Shown here in pieces: positions 17,851-26,443 of a stretch of DNA of 64,000 nt. The notes below the pieces were generated by a model. That model was not told where the DNA came from and ran no database searches. It worked only from the letters and a program-made list of their open reading frames with translations. Every line of letters begins with the position of its first letter. Position 1 is the stretch's first letter. This DNA comes from Pseudomonas khavaziana (lineage in GTDB: Bacteria > Pseudomonadota > Gammaproteobacteria > Pseudomonadales > Pseudomonadaceae). A program made the translations under genes and the position numbers. Location: assembly GCF_019145205.1 (NCBI RefSeq), contig NZ_JAHSTT010000008.1, positions 124,001 through 188,000 of the forward strand, in the 5' to 3' direction.

Positions 17851-18690
17851 TCAAGAGGCTTTTTTACCGGACTTTTTTGCGGCGGGCTTCTTCGCTGCCG
17901 GTTTGCCCGCCAGACTGCGCTTGAGCAACTCCGTCAGGTCGATTACGTCGGCGGATTTGCGCTCTTCGCTGCCCTCGGCTGTCTCTACATCTTCGATCTT
18001 GCCAGCCTTGGCCTTCTGCGCCACCAGGGCCATGATCTTGTCCTGGAAGCTGTCGCGGTACTCATCGGGCTGCCAGTCGGCGCTCATGTCTTCCACCAGG
18101 CGCTTGGCCATGTCCAGTTCTCCCTTGGCCAAGGTCGGCTTGGTCACATCGCTGCCCAGCTCCAGCTCGTCCAGGCTGCGCACTTCGGCAGGCCAGCGCA
18201 ACATCACCAGCACCAGGGCCGACTCCAGCGGCATCAATGCGGCCAAATGCTGCTTGGTGTGCAGCACGACATTGGCCAGGGCGACCTTGCCGGTTTTCTT
18301 CAGGGTTTCACGCAGCAGCGCATAGACCTTGCCGCCGCGTTTGTCCGGGGCCAGGAAATACGGCGTGTCGATGTTTTGCAGCGGGATCTGGTCGCTGGCG
18401 ACGAAGGCGATGATCTCTATAGTCTGGGTCGACTTGGGGTGGGCCGAGCGAATTTCATCTTCGCTGAGCACTACGTAACGACCTTTTTCATAGGCCACGC
18501 CCTTGACGATATTCTCCTTGGTGACGTCCTTGCCGGTCGTCTTGTTGATGCGCTTATAGCCCACCGGGTCCATGCTGCGCTTGTCCAGCCAGTCGAAATC
18601 GACACCTTGGGATGACGTGGCCGAGACCAGCGATACCGGGATGTGAACCAAGCCGAAACTGATGGCGCCTTTCCAGATTGCCCGCGGCAT
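17851..18690 (-). CDS. ku: Ku protein (bacterial NHEJ)
   Basis: 279 aa. Homodimeric ring that binds DNA ends and recruits LigD. The start MPRAIWKGAISFGLVHIPVSL and the later VDFDWLDKRSMDPVGYKRINK are diagnostic for bacterial Ku. The C-terminus is a Lys/Ala tail (KPAAKKPAAKKSGKKAS), which in other Ku proteins aids DNA binding and LigD recruitment. A strong SD (AAGGAG) lies before the ATG. It is first gene of a ku-ligD operon. Confidence 0.95.
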   Translation of the reverse strand: MPRAIWKGAISFGLVHIPVSLVSATSSQGVDFDWLDKRSMDPVGYKRINKTTGKDVTKENIVKGVAYEKGRYVVLSEDEIRSAHPKSTQTIEIIAFVASDQIPLQNIDTPYFLAPDKRGGKVYALLRETLKKTGKVALANVVLHTKQHLAALMPLESALVLVMLRWPAEVRSLDELELGSDVTKPTLAKGELDMAKRLVEDMSADWQPDEYRDSFQDKIMALVAQKAKAGKIEDVETAEGSEERKSADVIDLTELLKRSLAGKPAAKKPAAKKSGKKAS

Positions 18691-18875
18691 AGATGCAACT
18701 CCTTAACGAAGAGACTGTGTTCTGGTGACTCGTGGGCCAGGGCAAAAGTTTCGACGGGTAGATGCTCGGACAGATCGTGTTACACCTGATGAGAAACTAT
18801 TTAGTGTCACAACGCGAACCCTCGGGGTAGCGTGTTATCGAACGCAGGTAGTACTCGGCATAGAGAGGTTTGCTC

Positions 18876-19190
18876 ATGAACCGTTGTGTACGTCATCTTG
18901 CAGCACTTGCGCTGGGCCTGGCCCTGGCACCATTGGCCCAGGCGCAAAACCTGCCGGGCCGTTACGACACCAACAACAGCCCGATTCATCGGGCCAATCC
19001 CAACAGCATGCAGGGCACCCAGCCCAATGCGCCGGCTGTTCGTGGAATCCAGACCACCCCGACCAGCCCGCGACCGACTGTGGAAAACGGCGGCATCGGC
19101 AACCGTTATCCGAGGCAGGAAGCGGCGCCGAGTCGCCCGGCCACTGAACCCAAAGCGCCCACCTATGATGCCAACGGCAATCGCCGCTAA
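18876..19190 (+). CDS. Small exported protein of unknown function
   Basis: 104 aa. Signal peptide at the N-terminus (MNRCVRHLAALALGLALAPL, cleavage after AQA), then a Pro/Asn/Thr-rich, probably disordered mature region without cysteines. AGAGG lies 8 nt before the chosen ATG (18876), better than the TTG at 18870. It ends 11 nt before the sugar dehydrogenase gene and probably shares its transcript. I do not recognise a family. Confidence 0.65.
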   Translation: MNRCVRHLAALALGLALAPLAQAQNLPGRYDTNNSPIHRANPNSMQGTQPNAPAVRGIQTTPTSPRPTVENGGIGNRYPRQEAAPSRPATEPKAPTYDANGNRR

Positions 19191-19201
19191 GGACTCGTCT
19201 T

Positions 19202-20359
19202 ATGTTGCTACGCAAAACCTTGTTGGCCGCATTGTGCGCCACCGTTCTTGTGCCGTTGAGCACGGTACACGCCGCCGATAGCCAGCAATTTCCCAGTGAG
19301 CAAGGCAGCGTCACCGCCACGCCGATCGCCAAGGGCCTGGACCACCCGTGGGCGCTGGCGTTCCTGCCCGACCAGCAAGGCTTCCTGGTGACCGAGCGAC
19401 CTGGGCACCTGCGCTTTGTCAGCCCGGACGGCAAACTTTCCGCGCCACTGTCGGGTGTGCCGCAGGTTTGGGCCAAAGGGCAGGGCGGCTTGCTCGATGT
19501 GGTGCTGTCGCCGGACTTCAAGCAGGACCGTATGGTCTACCTGTCCTACGCCGAAGGTGGAGGTGAAGGCGGCAAGGCCGGAACCGCCGTAGGGCGCGGG
19601 CGTCTGGCTGACGACCTGAGCGGCCTGAAGGATTTCAAGGTCATCCTGCGCCAGGAGCCCAAGCTGTCCACCGGCAATCACTTTGGCTCGCGCCTGGCGT
19701 TTGACCGTGACGGTTACCTGTTCGTGACCCTGGGAGAGAACAACGACCGCCCGACGGCCCAGGACCTGGACAAATTGCAGGGTAAGGTCGTGCGCATCTA
19801 TCCGGATGGCCGCGTACCCGATGACAACCCTTTCGTCGGCCAGCCCGGTGTACGTCCCGAGATCTGGTCCTACGGCCAGCGCAACCCCCAAGGCCTGGCG
19901 CTGAACCCGTGGAGCGGCACGATCTGGGAAAACGAACACGGGCCCCGTGGCGGTGATGAAGTCAATATCATCGAGCGCGGCAAGAATTATGGCTGGCCGC
20001 TGGCAACCCATGGCATCAACTATTCCCTGCTGCCCATTCCCGAGGCCAAGGGCAAGACTGCGGAAGGCACGGTGGCGCCGCACCATGTGTGGGAAAAGTC
20101 TCCAGGCATCAGCGGCATGGCGTTCTATGATGCCGACCGCTTCAAGGCGTGGCAGCACAACGTGTTTATTGGTGCGCTGGTCAGCCAGGAACTGATTCGA
20201 CTGCAGTTCGATGGCGACAAAGTTGTTCATGAGGAACGCTTGCTGGGCGAGTTGAAAGCGCGGATCCGCGATGTGCGGCAAGGGCCGGATGGCTTTCTGT
20301 ATGTGCTGACCGATGAAGATGATGGCGTGCTGTATCGGGTCGGGCTCAATCAGGACTGA
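19202..20359 (+). CDS. PQQ-dependent aldose sugar dehydrogenase (YliI/Asd-like)
   Basis: 385 aa with a signal peptide (cleaved near VHAAD), so periplasmic. Soluble six-bladed beta-propeller of the glucose/sorbosone dehydrogenase family. Recognisable blocks are LDHPWALAFLPD, GNHFGSRLAFDRDGYLFVTLGE, SYGQRNPQGLALNP and WENEHGPRGGDEVN, which hold the catalytic His and PQQ contacts. It oxidises aldoses to lactones with PQQ as cofactor. The small exported gene directly upstream is probably co-transcribed. A REP-like palindrome follows its stop. Confidence 0.9.
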   Translation: MLLRKTLLAALCATVLVPLSTVHAADSQQFPSEQGSVTATPIAKGLDHPWALAFLPDQQGFLVTERPGHLRFVSPDGKLSAPLSGVPQVWAKGQGGLLDVVLSPDFKQDRMVYLSYAEGGGEGGKAGTAVGRGRLADDLSGLKDFKVILRQEPKLSTGNHFGSRLAFDRDGYLFVTLGENNDRPTAQDLDKLQGKVVRIYPDGRVPDDNPFVGQPGVRPEIWSYGQRNPQGLALNPWSGTIWENEHGPRGGDEVNIIERGKNYGWPLATHGINYSLLPIPEAKGKTAEGTVAPHHVWEKSPGISGMAFYDADRFKAWQHNVFIGALVSQELIRLQFDGDKVVHEERLLGELKARIRDVRQGPDGFLYVLTDEDDGVLYRVGLNQD

Positions 20360-20368
20360 TCAGGCTTG

Positions 20369-20395
20369 TGTGGGAGAGGGCAAGCCCCTCCCACA
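20369..20395. repeat. REP-like GC-rich palindrome
   Basis: Near-perfect inverted repeat with arms 20369-20381 and 20384-20395 (TGTGGGAG..GGGC / GCCCCTCCCACA) and one mismatch. This is the second common REP-type motif of fluorescent pseudomonads, distinct in sequence from the REPIN at 7.8 kb. It lies directly after the sugar dehydrogenase stop and could also stop transcription. Confidence 0.7.
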
Positions 20396-20427
20396 ATTGG
20401 ATCCCATCAGGTTGCAGAACGGGAATG

Positions 20428-20907
20428 TTACAGGCCCAAGTCCGACAACCCCGGATGATCATCAGGACGACGGCCCAGCGGCCAGTGAAACTTGCGTTCG
20501 CTTTCCTGGATAGGCCTGTCGTTGATGCAGGCAAAGCGGTTGGCCATCAGGCCGTTCTCATCGAACTCCCAGTTTTCATTACCGTAGGAACGGAACCAGT
20601 TGCCCGAATCATCATGCCATTCGTAGGCATAGCGCACGGCAATGCGGTTACCGGTGAACGCCCACAGTTCCTTGATCAATCGGTAATCCAGCTCCTTGGC
20701 CCATTTGCGTGCCAGGAACTGCTTGGCTTCCTCGCGGTTGTGGGCAAATTCAGCGCGGTTACGCCACTGCGTGTCCAGAGTGTAGGCCAGGGACACGCGC
20801 TGTGGGTCGCGGGAGTTCCAGCCGTCTTCGGCCAGGCGGACCTTTTCGATGGCCGACTCGCGATTAAACGGCGGCAGGGGCGGACGGGCTTCTGTTTGTG
20901 CTGACAT
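20428..20907 (-). CDS. DUF1348 / NTF2-like protein
   Basis: 159 aa. Compact SnoaL/NTF2-like fold protein recognised by GWNSRDPQRVSLAYTLDTQWRNRAEF, FLARKWAKELDYRLIKELWAF and IAVRYAYEWHD. The DUF1348 family has no established reaction. An AGGAGCC lies 7 nt before the chosen ATG. A TetR gene sits 55 nt upstream on the same strand, suggesting a two-gene autoregulated operon; the effector is unknown. Confidence 0.85.
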   Translation of the reverse strand: MSAQTEARPPLPPFNRESAIEKVRLAEDGWNSRDPQRVSLAYTLDTQWRNRAEFAHNREEAKQFLARKWAKELDYRLIKELWAFTGNRIAVRYAYEWHDDSGNWFRSYGNENWEFDENGLMANRFACINDRPIQESERKFHWPLGRRPDDHPGLSDLGL

Positions 20908-20962
20908 TGGGCGGCTCCTGAATACAATTAAGTTAGATCGAAAGTTGCCTGGCCAGTGGGGT

Positions 20963-21526
20963 TCAAAGTTGCAATAACGTTCGCGCCATGCATTGCGCAT
21001 TATCGGCAGCTGTTGAATCGCCCATGACCAGGGCAACGGTAATGGCGCCATCGATCAGGATCAGCAGTTGCGCGGCCTGCCGTTCCGGGTCGGGGATACC
21101 ATGTGCTTGGCATAGTTCAAGTGCGTACTCGAACAGCTTTTGTTTATGCGCCTTGGCTAACAGGCGAACCGGGTCTTGCGCGCTGCCGGTTTCACCACTG
21201 GTATTGATAAAGGCGCAGCCACGGAAGTCCGCCGAGCCAAACCAGCCCTTGAGAGCACTGAACAGCCCCAGCAGACGCTCCCCACTGTCCTCGTTGCGTT
21301 CGACTTCGCTGCGCAACCACTGCATCCAGCGTTCGTCGCGGCGTTGCAGGGCGGCAATCACCAACTCGTCCTTGTTGGCGAAGTAGCGATAGATGCTTTT
21401 TCTCGACACGCCGGCGGTTTTCACCAGCAAGTCCATGCCGGTGGCGGCGATGCCGTGCCGATAGATCAACTTTTCGGTGACGTCGAGGATAATGTCGCGG
21501 GTTTCAGTGCTGGCTATATCATTCAT
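20963..21526 (-). CDS. TetR-family transcriptional regulator
   Basis: 187 aa. N-terminal TetR helix-turn-helix (residues 7-55; TGMDLLVKTAGVSRKSIYRYFANKDELV) followed by an all-helical ligand-binding region. The N-terminal three-helix pattern is typical of AcrR/YxaF-like repressors. In-frame ATGs exist at 21562 and 21556 but lie across the palindrome and -35 box. I therefore prefer 21526, which coincides with the predicted transcription start. It likely represses itself and the DUF1348 gene downstream. Confidence 0.85.
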   Translation of the reverse strand: MNDIASTETRDIILDVTEKLIYRHGIAATGMDLLVKTAGVSRKSIYRYFANKDELVIAALQRRDERWMQWLRSEVERNEDSGERLLGLFSALKGWFGSADFRGCAFINTSGETGSAQDPVRLLAKAHKQKLFEYALELCQAHGIPDPERQAAQLLILIDGAITVALVMGDSTAADNAQCMARTLLQL

Positions 21527-21562
21527 GTCGGATAAAGTAGAACGATCGTTCTTCATGGTCAA
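21526..21562 (-). promoter_or_regulatory. Promoter with TetR operator in the spacer; leaderless transcript predicted
   Basis: Minus strand: TTGACC (-35, 21562-21557), 17-nt spacer, TACTTT (-10, 21539-21534), then 7 nt to the ATG at 21526. A perfect 14-bp palindrome AGAACGATCGTTCT (21539-21552) fills most of the spacer and is the expected operator of the TetR protein. Binding there would block RNA polymerase directly. No SD is visible before the ATG. Confidence 0.65.
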
Positions 21563-21651
21563 GCGGCTTTTTTCATTTGTCGATGGCGAGACCTGGGCCG
21601 CCCCATGGTGTAAGCTCGGGGCCTCTTCGGATTCGACCCATTGCGAGCCTT

Positions 21652-22995
21652 ATGCCGACGTTCTTCAAACGTTCCCTGTTGCCCAAGCTGCGCGGTTTTC
21701 CATTGTCCCCCGAGGCCATCGAGGTGCTGCCCAGCGCTGACGCGTATCGTCGCTGCCTGCTGGAGAAAATCGCCCAGGCCACGCGGCGTATCTACATCGT
21801 TGCGCTGTACTTGCAGCAGGACGAAGCGGGCCAGGAAATCTACGACGCCCTGAACGCCGCCAAGGCTGCAAGACCCGAATTGGATATCGTGGTGATGGTT
21901 GACTGGCTGCGGGCCCAGCGCGGGTTGATCGGCGCCGGCAAGCAACCGGGCAACAGCGCCTGGTACCAGGCGATGACGCAAAGCCACGCCAGCGAAGTGC
22001 CGGTGTATGGCGTGCCAGTGCAAACCCGCGAGCTGTTCGGCGTGTTGCACCTCAAGGGCTTTGTCATTGATGACAGCGTGGTGTACAGCGGTGCCAGCCT
22101 GAACAATGTGTACCTGCACAAGTTCGACAAATACCGCTTCGACCGTTACCACCTGATCCACAGCCAGGCCCTGGCCGATTCGATGCAGCACCTGGTGGAA
22201 CATGGTCTGGTAGCGTCCAAGGCGGTGCATCGCCTGGACCTGCCGAACCCGCCCACCACCCGCAGCCTGCGCAACGACATCGGCGACCTGCGCAGCCGCC
22301 TCAAGCATGCGGCCTATGACACCACGGCAGGGCAGTTGCCCAACGGCCACCTGTCAGTCAGCCCATTGCTCGGTGTCGGCAAGAACAACCCCCTGAGCCG
22401 GGTGATCCTCGAGTTGATCGCCAGCGCCCAGCAGCAACTGACCATCTGCACACCTTACTTCAACCTGCCATTGCCGGTGACCCGCGAGATCAACCGCGCC
22501 CTGGCGCGTGGGGTGAAGATCGACATCGTGGTCGGCGACAAGACCGCCAACGACTTCTACATTCCGCCCAGCGAGCCGTTCAAGGTGATTGCGGCATTGC
22601 CGTACCTGTACGAGATCAGCCTGCGGCGGTTTGCCAAGCGTCACCAGCCGATGATCGACAGCGGCCAGTTGAACCTGCACCTTTGGCACGATGGCGACAA
22701 CACTTACCACCTCAAGGGGCTGTGGGTTGACCAGCGCTACACGTTGCTTACCGGCAACAACCTCAACCCTCGGGCGTTCCGCCTCGACCTGGAAAACGGC
22801 TTGTTGATAGACGATCCCAAAGGCCAATGGCTGGCGCCGCGGCGTGCGGAGTTGACGCAGATTTTCCAGCACACCACGCGTATCCAGGGTTACCAGCAGT
22901 TGCAGACGCTGGTGGATTATCCGCCAGCGGTGGGCAAGTTCCTGCGCCGGGTCAGCCGGGTGCGCATCGAGCGTTTGCTGTACCGCATCCTGTAG
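21652..22995 (+). CDS. pssA: CDP-diacylglycerol--serine O-phosphatidyltransferase PssA (PLD superfamily)
   Basis: 447 aa, as long as E. coli PssA (451). It makes phosphatidylserine from CDP-diacylglycerol and serine, the committed step to phosphatidylethanolamine. Two HKD motifs are present: H133-K135-D140 in HLKGFVIDD and the second in HLKGLWVDQ...LLTGNNLNPR. It is a membrane-associated cytoplasmic enzyme without transmembrane helices. I start at ATG 21652 (MPTFFKRSLLPKLRGFPL), which matches homologues; the open frame extends upstream without support. It ends at a strong bidirectional terminator. Confidence 0.93.
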   Translation: MPTFFKRSLLPKLRGFPLSPEAIEVLPSADAYRRCLLEKIAQATRRIYIVALYLQQDEAGQEIYDALNAAKAARPELDIVVMVDWLRAQRGLIGAGKQPGNSAWYQAMTQSHASEVPVYGVPVQTRELFGVLHLKGFVIDDSVVYSGASLNNVYLHKFDKYRFDRYHLIHSQALADSMQHLVEHGLVASKAVHRLDLPNPPTTRSLRNDIGDLRSRLKHAAYDTTAGQLPNGHLSVSPLLGVGKNNPLSRVILELIASAQQQLTICTPYFNLPLPVTREINRALARGVKIDIVVGDKTANDFYIPPSEPFKVIAALPYLYEISLRRFAKRHQPMIDSGQLNLHLWHDGDNTYHLKGLWVDQRYTLLTGNNLNPRAFRLDLENGLLIDDPKGQWLAPRRAELTQIFQHTTRIQGYQQLQTLVDYPPAVGKFLRRVSRVRIERLLYRIL

Positions 22996-23012
22996 CCGAA
23001 TAAGTCACGGGT

Positions 23013-23055
23013 AAAAAAACACCCAGGCCCCTTAACGGGACCTGGGTGTTTTTTT
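23013..23055. terminator. Bidirectional terminator between pssA and the efe operon
   Basis: Arms AAAAAAACACCCAGG (23013-23027) and CCTGGGTGTTTTTTT (23041-23055) are perfectly complementary, with extra CCC/GGG pairs inside. It serves two convergent genes. Confidence 0.92.
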
Positions 23056-23068
23056 TTGCTCGAAGCGC

Positions 23069-23887
23069 TTAGTTCAAGCCCAACTTGCCGCGCAGCATCG
23101 ACAGGTCTTCAGCCAGTGTGTTGACCGGGCCCACCAGCGCCTTGCGGTCGTTGTCCTTGACCTTGTCGTAGGTCTCGAAGCCGCCATCCTGGGTCTTGTA
23201 CTTGGCCAGGATCTTGTTGACGGTGGCGAAGTTCTTGTCGACCTTGGCCAGGAAGGCCTGGTCTTGCTGGCCGATCTGGCCACGGAACAGGTCGACGATT
23301 TTCTTCGCGCCATCGATGTTGCCCTGGAAGTCATACAGGTCGGTATGGCTGTAGCGGTCTTCCTCGCCGGAGATCTTGGTGGCGGCGACTTCTTCCAGCA
23401 GCGCGGCGGCGCCGCCGACGACTTTTTCCGGTGGGAAGGTCAGGCCGTCGACGCGGGTCTTGAGGTCGTTCACATCGGCGTTGAGCTTGGCGGTCAGAGC
23501 CTCCAGGCCCTGGGTCGAGTTCTGCGCGAACAGAGCATATTCAATACGGTGGAAGCCGGTGAAGTCTTCGGCCGTCACACCTTTTTCATGGTCATCGACG
23601 CGGGAGTCGATGGACGCGTCGAGGTCGCTGAACAGCTCGGCGATCGGCTCGATGGCCTCATAGTGCACGCGGGTCGGCGCATAGAGCTGCCTGGCAGCGG
23701 CCAGGTCGCCTTTGTTGATGGCGTCGGTGAAGGCCTGGGTCTGGGTGACCAGCTCGCCGATTTCTTCGGTGACATAGATCTTATAGTCCGACACCGGCCC
23801 TACCAGATCCAGTGGTGCGGTGGCGGCGAAGGCTGCCAGCGGCGCAAGGCTCATTAACAACGGCAACGCGATAAACGACTTCTTCAT
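23069..23887 (-). CDS. EfeM-like periplasmic M75 (imelysin) protein without cupredoxin domain
   Basis: 272 aa. Signal peptide MKKSFIALPLLMSLAPLAAFA. The mature protein is an all-helical M75 domain with the family H-x-x-E motif H113-E116 in GFHRIEYALF and a SGEEDRYSHTDLYDF segment. It lacks the N-terminal cupredoxin domain of EfeO and so resembles the EfeM form described in some pseudomonads. It is last gene of the efe operon, 25 nt after efeB, and probably binds ferric/ferrous iron for delivery to EfeU. Having both EfeO and EfeM forms in one operon is notable. The start MKKS is preferred over an upstream ATG at 23896. Confidence 0.88.
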   Translation of the reverse strand: MKKSFIALPLLMSLAPLAAFAATAPLDLVGPVSDYKIYVTEEIGELVTQTQAFTDAINKGDLAAARQLYAPTRVHYEAIEPIAELFSDLDASIDSRVDDHEKGVTAEDFTGFHRIEYALFAQNSTQGLEALTAKLNADVNDLKTRVDGLTFPPEKVVGGAAALLEEVAATKISGEEDRYSHTDLYDFQGNIDGAKKIVDLFRGQIGQQDQAFLAKVDKNFATVNKILAKYKTQDGGFETYDKVKDNDRKALVGPVNTLAEDLSMLRGKLGLN

Positions 23888-23912
23888 GGGAGACATTCCG
23901 CTCTGGTTTGTT

Positions 23913-25217
23913 TCAGGTATTGGCAGTGGTTGGTGAGGACGTTGCGGCGAGCAGTGTGCGCCCAAGGAAATCCTTGGGTCCGGTGACCCCCGGCAAGGTG
24001 AAGAAATAGCCGCCGCCAACCGGCTTGAGGTATTCCTCCAAGGGCTCGCCGTTGAGCCGCGTTTGCACGCTGATAAAGCCTTTCTCCAGGTCGGCCTGGT
24101 AACAGATGAACAACAACCCCATGTCCAGCTGACCGTTTTTGTTGACGCCGTTGGAGTAGTTGAAGGGCCGGCGCAGGATCAGGTTGGCCTGGGTCTGCGG
24201 CGTGCGCGGGTTGGCCAGGCGGATATGGGCGTCGAGCTTGGTCAACTTGCCTTCCGGGTCTTTGCTGTAGTCCGGAACCTGGGTTTCATGCTGGCCATCC
24301 ATGGGGGCGCCCGTGGGTTTAACGCGGCCTATTATGCTTTCCTGTTCTTGCAGCGGGGTGCGATCCCAACGCTCGACAAAGTTACGGATGATACGCACGG
24401 CCTGGTAACTGCCATGGGCGGTCCAGGCCGGTTCGTCGTTGCCGGGTTGGACCCAGACGATCTGGTCCATGGCCTTGGCATCGTTGGAGTCCGGGTTGGC
24501 CGAACCATCGCGAAAACCCAGGAAATTGCGCGCACTCTGCGCAGGCTCGCCGGGCTTGGCCGGTGCCTGGGGCGGCACGCTGCCTTCCTGTTTCCAGCGC
24601 ACCAGCAGCAGGTCGGGCAGGTTCTTTACGATGTCGCGCAGGGCGTGGATATTGGTGTCCGGCGTATTGGAGCTGAACTGCAGGCTCAGGTCGCCGTGGC
24701 ATTGCGCCGGTTCCAACGCATCGTTGGGAAAGCCGACCATGCGGCTAAGGCGCTTGGGCTTGACTGCCTTGAGGCCGAAGCGCTCATCGAACAACGACTC
24801 GCCCACCGACACGGTAATGGTCAAGTTATCCGGCGACACCACCGGACCGAGGATGCCGGAATCGGTAGGTGGCAATTTCGGATCGACTTGGGGCACGGTG
24901 CCACCGCTCATCAGGAACGCGATGCGCTCGTTCAAGGTACGCAACAGCCGCTCCAGATCTTCACGGTCGCTGGCCAGTACATCGAACGCCACGACCATGC
25001 CGCAGGCCGGGCGTGGTGTGACGATGCCGCTTTGGTGCTGGCCGAAAAACGCCTGGCGGTCATGGGTCTTGTCACTGCGCGGTGCGCTGGTCACCTGCTC
25101 TGCTGCTGCGGCCATGGCCGGGCAACTCAAGCTGCTGCCGGCAATTGCCGCGCCAGTGGCGGCCATGCCCAGCAGGACGCGGCGGCGTTGGAGATCAAAC
25201 TGTGGTGTATCACTCAT
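23913..25217 (-). CDS. efeB: EfeB, Dyp-type haem peroxidase / deferrochelatase
   Basis: 434 aa. A Tat signal is visible: RRRVLLG at 11-17 followed by a hydrophobic Ala-rich stretch ending near AMAAA, so it is exported folded with haem. The Dyp peroxidase motif GFRDGSANPD (catalytic Asp) is present. EfeB oxidises ferrous iron or haem-related substrates in the EfeUOB system. It starts 13 nt after the efeO stop. Length and Tat signal match E. coli EfeB. Confidence 0.92.
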   Translation of the reverse strand: MSDTPQFDLQRRRVLLGMAATGAAIAGSSLSCPAMAAAAEQVTSAPRSDKTHDRQAFFGQHQSGIVTPRPACGMVVAFDVLASDREDLERLLRTLNERIAFLMSGGTVPQVDPKLPPTDSGILGPVVSPDNLTITVSVGESLFDERFGLKAVKPKRLSRMVGFPNDALEPAQCHGDLSLQFSSNTPDTNIHALRDIVKNLPDLLLVRWKQEGSVPPQAPAKPGEPAQSARNFLGFRDGSANPDSNDAKAMDQIVWVQPGNDEPAWTAHGSYQAVRIIRNFVERWDRTPLQEQESIIGRVKPTGAPMDGQHETQVPDYSKDPEGKLTKLDAHIRLANPRTPQTQANLILRRPFNYSNGVNKNGQLDMGLLFICYQADLEKGFISVQTRLNGEPLEEYLKPVGGGYFFTLPGVTGPKDFLGRTLLAATSSPTTANT

Positions 25218-25230
25218 AGTGCGGTCGTCT

Positions 25231-26433
25231 TCACTGCAGGCCGGAAAGGCCAAGGGCGGGGTCGATTCCATCGAGTGCGGCGGCCACTGCCTTGGCCTTG
25301 TCGGCGATCTGCTTGCGCTGATCGTCGGTGACGCTGTCATAACGGGTGTAATGGTTGTCGACCTTCAATCCATTGAGCTCGGCATCGAAGGCATCGAGCG
25401 CTCTGTCGATGTTGGGCAGCAGGTCGGCGGCGGACTTGGTCAACAGTGGACGCATCAGGTCGACCACTTTGCGGGCGACCTGCAGGTTGGCGGCAAAGCC
25501 ATTCAGGTCAATATGGCTGTAGCGCTCCTCTTCACCGCTCACCGCGCGCACATCCGCCAGACTGTTGAGGTTGCGCACCACAATGCTGACCAATTGCTCC
25601 GGCGGCAGGGACTGGGCCAGCAGCTGTTGCTTGAGGGTGGTGACGTCGGCGACCAAGCGTTGAGCGACAGGCGCCAGGCCATCGAGGCTGCGTTGCTGGA
25701 ACAGGCTGTATTCGAGGCGGTGGAAGCCGCTGAACGCAGGATCCTGCTCGCGTTTTTCAAAGTAATCGGCGCGGGCGTTGATGGCGTTATCCAGCTCGGC
25801 CAGGCGTTGGGCTGCCGGCGCCAGGCGCTGATAGGCTTCACGGGCCGGCGCATACAGCGCCTGTGCCTGTGCCAGGTCGCCGGTGTCGATGGCCTGTTGC
25901 AGGGCGGCTGCGGCCTTGATCAGGGCGCCGCCCTGGCCGCTCAGGTACACACGGAACTCCGACAGCGGACCGATAAACGCCACCATTGACGGCTTGGCCT
26001 TGGCCTGGGCGTCGGACTCAGCGGTGGGCGTGACATGCAGCGTGCCACGGGGATTGCTCAGCAGGCCACAGGTGATCGCGTAGTCACCGGGCTGCAGATT
26101 GGCGTTGATCACCTGGCTCAGGCCCGGTGCGATATTTTCCCGCTCTTCGACCACCAGCACGCCATCAAGGATTTCCCACTCCACCGCACGGTCGGAGCGG
26201 TTGATGATACGAAAGCTCGCACGCCCGGCCGGTACGGTGAGGGCGTTGGGCTCACAGGCGTGGGCGTGGATCGTCACCGCGATTTCATTGTGATTGACCT
26301 GGCGTTTGGTAGCGGCCAGTTGCGAGGCGTAGTAGAACAGGCCACCGGCGGCGATCATCACCACCACCGAGCCGGCCACGCCCCAGCGCAAGGCACGGGA
26401 CGGCGGGGCCGATTGAGGGGTTGGGTTGGACAA
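25231..26433 (-). CDS. efeO: EfeO, cupredoxin plus M75 iron-binding protein
   Basis: 400 aa. N-terminal membrane anchor or signal (about 16-40), then a cupredoxin domain (about 45-135, with C60 and C122) and a C-terminal M75 domain with H238-x-x-E241 in GFHRLEYSLF. EfeO binds iron in the periplasm and passes it to the EfeU permease. It lies between efeU (10 nt upstream) and efeB (13 nt downstream). Confidence 0.93.
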   Translation of the reverse strand: MSNPTPQSAPPSRALRWGVAGSVVVMIAAGGLFYYASQLAATKRQVNHNEIAVTIHAHACEPNALTVPAGRASFRIINRSDRAVEWEILDGVLVVEERENIAPGLSQVINANLQPGDYAITCGLLSNPRGTLHVTPTAESDAQAKAKPSMVAFIGPLSEFRVYLSGQGGALIKAAAALQQAIDTGDLAQAQALYAPAREAYQRLAPAAQRLAELDNAINARADYFEKREQDPAFSGFHRLEYSLFQQRSLDGLAPVAQRLVADVTTLKQQLLAQSLPPEQLVSIVVRNLNSLADVRAVSGEEERYSHIDLNGFAANLQVARKVVDLMRPLLTKSAADLLPNIDRALDAFDAELNGLKVDNHYTRYDSVTDDQRKQIADKAKAVAAALDGIDPALGLSGLQ

Positions 26434-26443
26434 GGGACGGTCC

